Of a stretch of 64,000 nucleotides of DNA, positions 59,196 to 64,000 are shown piece by piece (position 1 is the stretch's first letter; the number at the start of each line of letters is the position of its first letter). The stretch is from positions 19,939,046 through 20,003,045 of the forward strand of contig NC_044922.1 in NCBI RefSeq assembly GCF_003576645.1, written 5' to 3'. A program made the translations under genes and the position numbers. The notes under the pieces are model-generated. The model was not told the origin of the DNA, did not search any database, and saw only the letters and a list, made by a program, of their open reading frames with translations. Origin of the DNA: Ipomoea triloba. Lineage: Eukaryota > Streptophyta > Magnoliopsida > Solanales > Convolvulaceae.

Positions 59196-59384
59196 CTAAC
59201 ACAATAAGCTATTAGCTACTTGATTCGCATACTGTTTTACAAATTTGAAACTGAATTTGTTGGATGAACTTAAAACTTCTTTAATGATTTGGTCAAACGT
59301 ACCCAAGACTAACACTGGTTGAATAGTCTTGCACACCACATGAGTGTCTATTTCCATTCTTCTATCTATTGACAATATCTCCAT
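59196..59384 (-). pseudogene. RNase H-like (RVT_3 type) C-terminal fragment, first copy
   Basis: Reads TFDQIIKEVLSSSNKFSFKF then VKQYANQVANSLLC, the C-terminal part of RVT_3 domains (xFxxVxRxANxxAHxLA). The expected H after VA is N. An in-frame stop ends it at 59196. Fragment of LINE or host relic origin inside the CACTA-like element. Confidence 0.6.
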
Positions 59385-60140
59385 CGAGCTAAACTGTATA
59401 TCATAGTTTAGAGGTGTTTCTTTTTATATTTTCATGGTTGTCACCCAAGATGAGATTCACATACGCCATGACTAGTTTTATCATTTCACGCTTTATGGTC
59501 GCTAAAGTAAACGAGAGGAAGAAACTCGTCAAAACAACGAGAGGAAAAACACATAAATTGCAAACAAAATTAAAACAGTAAAACAAAGCAAATGAAACCA
59601 ACAATGCGAAAATAAAAGAGTAACGACCGGTAGCAGTGGAGATTACAGTAGGGGAAGACGATGGGACACCGCCTCCGATCCGCTTGCTTCACGTAGGCAG
59701 CGACCGTGTTGATAACCAGCATTACGTGGGATTATGAAACTAAATAGAATTATGATTCTCAATAAAACTAGAATTGTAGAGTCCTAACAACAATAAAGGT
59801 TTTAAGAAATTGAAATTAGAAAATGATTTCATATATCTATATGGAAAGGGCGACACAATGTTATTTTCATAACAAGAATGGTGAAATAATGCTGTTTGCT
59901 ACGCGAGGCTAATTTAGTTGTTTATATTGAATATTACAACATGTCAACATACTTGGTGGTCGGGTGAAGAAATGCAAGTTAAAATCTGAACCACATAAAN
60001 TATATATATATATATATATATATATATCAAGGATCAAATGAGGACTTATAGTTAGGTGAGGACCTGTGGACTTATCTGATCATTTGATTTAATTAAACAA
60101 TTTAATAGTTGTGATTAATTCTATCCAATAGTCAAATCAA

Positions 60141-60329
60141 CTAACACAATAAGCTATTAGCTACTTGATTCGCATACTGTTTTACAAATTTGAAACTGAA
60201 TTTGTTGGATGAACTTAAAACTTCTTTAATGATTTGGTCAAACGTACCCAAGACTAACACTGGTTGAATAGTCTTGCACACCACATGAGTGTCTATTTCC
60301 ATTCTTCTATCTATTGACAATATCTCCAT
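60141..60329 (-). pseudogene. RNase H-like fragment, second copy
   Basis: Identical to 59196-59384 by eye; part of the 945-bp duplication and perhaps an assembly duplicate. Confidence 0.55.
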
Positions 60330-60889
60330 CGAGCTAAACTGTATATCATAGTTTAGAGGTGTTTCTTTTTATATTTTCATGGTTGTCACCCAAGATGAGA
60401 TTCACATACGCCATGACTAGTTTTATCATTTCACGCTTTATGGTCGCTAAAGTAAACGAGAGGAAGAAACTCGTCAAAACAACGAGAGGAAAAACACATA
60501 AATTGCAAACAAAATTAAAACAGTAAAACAAAGCAAATGAAACCAACAATGCGAAAATAAAAGAGTAACGACCGGTAGCAGTGGAGATTACAGTAGGGGA
60601 AGACGATGGGACACCGCCTCCGATCCGCTTGCTTCACGTAGGCAGCGACCGTGTTGATAACCAGCATTACGTGGGATTATGAAACTAAATAGAATTATGA
60701 TTCTCAATAAAACTAGAATTGTAGAGTCCTAACAACAATAAAGGTTTTAAGAAATTGAAATTAGAAAATGATTTCATATATCTATATGGAAAGGGCGACA
60801 CAATGTTATTTTCATAACAAGAATGGTGAAATAATGCTGTTTGCTACGCGAGGCTAATTTAGTTGTTTATATTGAATATTACAACATGT

Positions 60890-61534
60890 CAACATACTTG
60901 GTGGTCGGGTGAAGAAATGCAAGTTAAAATCTGAACCACTTGGTGGTCGGGTGAAGAAATGCAAGTTAAAATCTGAACCACATAAAAAAAAAGTGAAGAA
61001 ATGCAAGTTAAAATCTGAACCACATAAAAAAAAATTAGTAATTTTCCGACCACCACTTATAGTGGTCGGAAATACCGACCACAAGATGGGACCACCACTT
61101 ATAGTGGTCGGAAATACCGACCACAAGATGGTCGGAACAAAAGCTCAGTTTAAACAATTTAAACTGCCAAAAAACATTTTCAAAGCTCAGTTTAAACAAT
61201 TTAAACTGCCAAAAAACATTTTCGACCACTTTTACATTGTGGTCGGAATTTCCGACTACCCTGGGGTCGACTTTTACATTGTGGTCGGAATTTCCGACTA
61301 CCCTGGGGTCGAAAATGCTCTCTAATTAAAAATAAATAAATGCGACGAAAATTTTCTGACCACTTTGTAAATACTGGTCGGAATTTCCGACTACTTACTA
61401 AAGGTGTTATACCACAAAATGGCCACTTAAAATGCCATTTTAGTGCTATTTTTCCAACAATCCCCCTCACTTTTTGTGACCATATTTTTAGGTGGTCGGA
61501 AATGAGGTCGGAAAAATGATAATTTCCAGCCGTG
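60890..61534. repeat. Right subterminal repeats with tiled duplications
   Basis: GTGGTCGGAA/TTCCGACCAC words again. Nearly every 40-60-bp block occurs twice in tiled order: GGTGAAGAAATGCAAGTTAA three times, CCACTTATAGTGGTCGGAAA twice, AGCTCAGTTTAAACAATTTA twice, TTTTACATTGTGGTCGGAAT twice. Confidence 0.9.
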
Positions 61535-63129
61535 AGAGTTCTACCACACCCATTGTTTTCTATCCATTCCAGGAGCGGCGTATGGCCATCCGCTCTAAAC
61601 TCTGTTGGCTCTAGCTCCAGCCGACCGTACAAAGTTTAAAAGTCGCACAATTTTGAATTCACACAGGTAAAATTTTAGAATTTAAAATTTCATATGTTTA
61701 AGAGTTGATGTTTGTGTATATACACAACCAACATTAGAACATTTCATATGTTTTTGTTTGTGCCACAACACATAACCCACTTCAACTACAATTAGAAAAT
61801 TGTTTTTTTTTTGTTTGAAATTTTTATTGCTAATTTTTTTATTTTTAGTTACAAGTTAGAATGTTTAATCGTTAATTATTTTATTTTGAAAGAAAATTTG
61901 ATGTTAAATGTTATATTTATTTACAAGTTAAAATGTTTTATTAATATTTTTTATGATGTAAAATTTATACATTAATATAATTGTTTTTTGTGAAAACTAA
62001 TATCAAATCAGATTTCATTTTTAAGTAGGGTTATGATAGAAACATATAGGTTATTCAATATAAAGTCTACTAAAGCAATTACGAAAAAAAACAAAAACAA
62101 AAACAATTCAACTTAATTTGGACACAATTATCTAGAAAGGAACACAATTGAGAAAAAGGAAAAAAATGTTAGTCTTGTAATCTATTTTTCTTATTAAATA
62201 GCTTCCGTAATCTTCACACTCAATAGTCCCTTCAAGTTTAAAAAAAAATGTTCAAATCATGATGTACTTTTAAACTTTTATACAACACCTCTTTTAAATT
62301 TAAATTTGCATACAAAATCTTAAATTGATTTTGTATTAGTTAATTTTGTGTATGCTTTGAATTATTTATTTATTTATTTATTTATTTTTGAAAAATGTAT
62401 GCTTTGAATTTTATTAAGCATTTTTGGTAGAAGATTTATTGTTTGATATAAAATAATTAAAATCATTAATTGTATTAAAATTTCTAAATTTAGCGCATTA
62501 AAGTGTAACTAGAGTAATAAATTAAAGTGATAAAAAGATATCACATATATGGTGGTTGAGTTTTTCAAAAATGCAACAATGTGTGGAGGACAGAATGACA
62601 CTCTACTAATGCTGATTCCCAAAGTAAAGAAACCGGAGAGGCCGGGTGAACCAACGTAACTTCGCCCAATTAGTCTTTGTAATGATCATGGTCAAAAGAA
62701 ACATCTTTTAATTTAATGATCGTGGATTGTGGGTTGTGTGGGGTTAGCGCTAGTTATTGCTTTTGTCTTTACACAGAACAAACTCTGCAAAGATTCTTTG
62801 AGCCTACTATTTGTTGTTCTGACAATTGTTCACACACCTCATTGCTTCCTACTTAAGCTCATCCTTCGACAATCATGATGTCTTCATATGATGTCTTCAC
62901 CACTACTTTCAACAGAAAAATCATCCATAGATTACAAGTCTCACAATAGCGGATTCACACATGTAACATTTAACAATTTAAAATTTCACAACCATGATTA
63001 TCAAATTTCATATGCTTAAGAGTTGATATTTGTGTATATACACAACCCATGTTAGAACATTTCATATGATTTTTTTTAAACTTGTGTCACTACCCACAAC
63101 CCACTTCAACCACAATTAGACAATTGTTT
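61535..63129. repeat. Composite repeat segment, copy IV (right part)
   Basis: Resumes after the CACTA-like element at CCATTCCAGGAGCGGCGTAT (compare 33040) and parallels copy I to 34870 without the tiled duplications. It carries the exon-like tail at 61635-61660, the LINE fragment at 62550, and the damaged exon-like piece near 62880-62962. No other gene. Confidence 0.75.
62550..62700 (+). pseudogene. LINE reverse-transcriptase fragment (fingers region), copy IV
   Basis: VVEFFKNATMCGGQNDTLLM then LIPKVKKPERPGEPT in one frame, matching 34190-34360. A small insertion (CGTAA near 62655) sits before the LRPISL equivalent. Too short to function. Confidence 0.65.
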
Positions 63130-64000
63130 NGACCACTTTCCGACCACCATAACCCACCGACGGAAAATTGAGAAAAAGTCACTTTTTGTGACCATATTTT
63201 TAGGTGGTCGGAAATGAGGTCGGAAAAATGATAATTTCCAGCCGTGAGAGTTCTACCACACCCATTGTTTTCTATCCATTCCAGGAGCGGCGTATGGCCA
63301 TCCGCTCTAAACTCTGTTGGCTCTAGCTCCAGCCGACCGTACAAAGTTTAAAAGTCGCACAATTTTGAATTCACACAGGTAAAATTTTAGAATTTAAAAT
63401 TTCATATGTTTAAGAGTTGATGTTTGTGTATATACACAACCAACATTAGAACATTTCATATGTTTTTGTTTGTGCCACAACACATAACCCACTTCAACTA
63501 CAATTAGAAAATTGTTTTTTTTTTGTTTGAAATTTTTATTGCTAATTTTTTTATTTTTAGTTACAAGTTAGAATGTTTAATCGTTAATTATTTTATTTTG
63601 AAAGAAAATTTGATGTTAAATGTTATATTTATTTACAAGTTAAAATGTTTTATTAATATTTTTTATGATGTAAAATTTATACATTAATATAATTGTTTTT
63701 TGTGAAAACTAATATCAAATCAGATTTCATTTTTAAGTAGGGTTATGATAGAAACATATAGGTTATTCAATATAAAGTCTACTAAAGCAATTACGAAAAA
63801 AAACAAAAACAAAAACAATTCAACTTAATTTGGACACAATTATCTAGAAAGGAACACAATTGAGAAAAAGGAAAAAAATGTTAGTCTTGTAATCTATTTT
63901 TCTTATTAAATAGCTTCCGTAATCTTCACACTCAATAGTCCCTTCAAGTTTAAAAAAAAATGTTCAAATCATGATGTACTTTTAAACTTTTATACAACAC
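63130..64000. repeat. Second copy of 61467-62288, joined by a single N
   Basis: After N at 63130 and ~48 bp of CACTA-like subterminal sequence, 63179-64000 repeats 61467-62288 (offset 1712) with no difference seen by eye. It includes the CACTA-like right end and the same flanking insertion site. Either haplotype overlap left unmerged, or a very recent duplication. Confidence 0.85.

Larger units (their letters stand above)
59050..60944. repeat. 945-bp perfect-looking direct duplication joined by a single N
   Basis: Sequence 59055-59999 recurs at an offset of 945 bp (59196 to 60141, 59401 to 60346 and so on) with no difference seen by eye; the joint is one N at 60000. Both copies start in a (TA)n run. 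A false duplication by the assembler is the simplest explanation. Confidence 0.85.
55703..61534. mobile_element. CACTA-like transposon with captured host exons
   Basis: Left end CACTGCTGGAAATCATCAT and right end ATGATAATTTCCAGCCGTG are terminal inverted repeats matching at 17 of 19 positions. AGA flanks both sides (55700-55702 and 61535-61537), the 3-bp duplication typical of CACTA. Both ends carry dense TTCCGACCAC/GTGGTCGGAA subterminal repeats. The site is intact in copy I (ACAGCCAGATTTCCATTCC, 33030), except that a short flanking stretch differs here. No transposase was recognised; the interior carries exons of other genes. Length is inflated by the 945-bp duplication at 60000 and tiled duplications near both ends. 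Confidence 0.8.

Noticed and set aside
1..64000. tRNA genes, plastid or mitochondrial insertions, bacterial T-DNA
   Set aside because: No stretch with tRNA box structure, organellar gene wording or opine/onc gene similarity was noticed on reading.

Overview
The window is nuclear DNA from a eudicot plant. It is AT-rich and intron-bearing and carries a TIR-NBS-LRR-type leucine-rich-repeat exon, plant Ty1/copia, L1-type LINE, CACTA, Harbinger-like and Mutator-like elements, and an F-box gene relic. I cannot fix the genus from sequence alone. Four N positions or runs (25247-25251, 41809, 60000, 63130), and repeats abutting three of them, show that this is a draft assembly; several apparent tandem structures may be joining artefacts.

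Layout. 1-2.6 kb: the LRR and C-terminal part of a resistance-gene-like locus plus a degenerate second C-terminal piece. 2.6-7.3 kb: a broken copia retrotransposon on the minus strand, truncated inside reverse transcriptase. 7.5-9.7 kb: part of a long-LTR retroelement on the minus strand, with a striking run of adjacent hairpins upstream of a TATA box. 9.74-29.79 kb: a 20-kb tandem array of a ~444-bp unit (about 42 units), partly organised as ~889-bp dimers and partly as nine near-identical monomers. It is interrupted by an LTR insertion and an N gap. 29.8-64 kb: at least four diverged copies of one composite repeat segment (LTR-leader remnant, AT-rich spacer, RNase H-like relic, LINE reverse-transcriptase relic, short exon-like piece). 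Each copy is opened by different younger insertions: Harbinger-like element, 63-bp retroposon, CACTA element with transposase, solo LTR, Mutator-like MITE, a 4.2-kb LINE, and a 5.8-kb CACTA-like element carrying host-gene exons. A four-exon gene resembling methyl-CpG-binding-domain proteins lies at 41.46-42.48 kb, and a ~2.8-kb imperfect palindrome carrying F-box-associated sequence lies at 51.04-53.87 kb.

Most interesting. (1) Each ~444-bp unit looks like a copied gene 5' end: an inverted repeat with paired CACGTG boxes, CCAAT boxes and TATA-like motifs, then a leader with an AAACCCTA box and a start codon in strong plant context opening a conserved ~21-codon reading frame. (2) The F-box palindrome could yield long double-stranded RNA. 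(3) The CACTA-like element at 55703-61534 has recognisable termini and a 3-bp target duplication, and carries two in-phase exons matching the DDI1 family. No operon-like or multi-gene functional system was found; almost all coding sequence here is relic or mobile.
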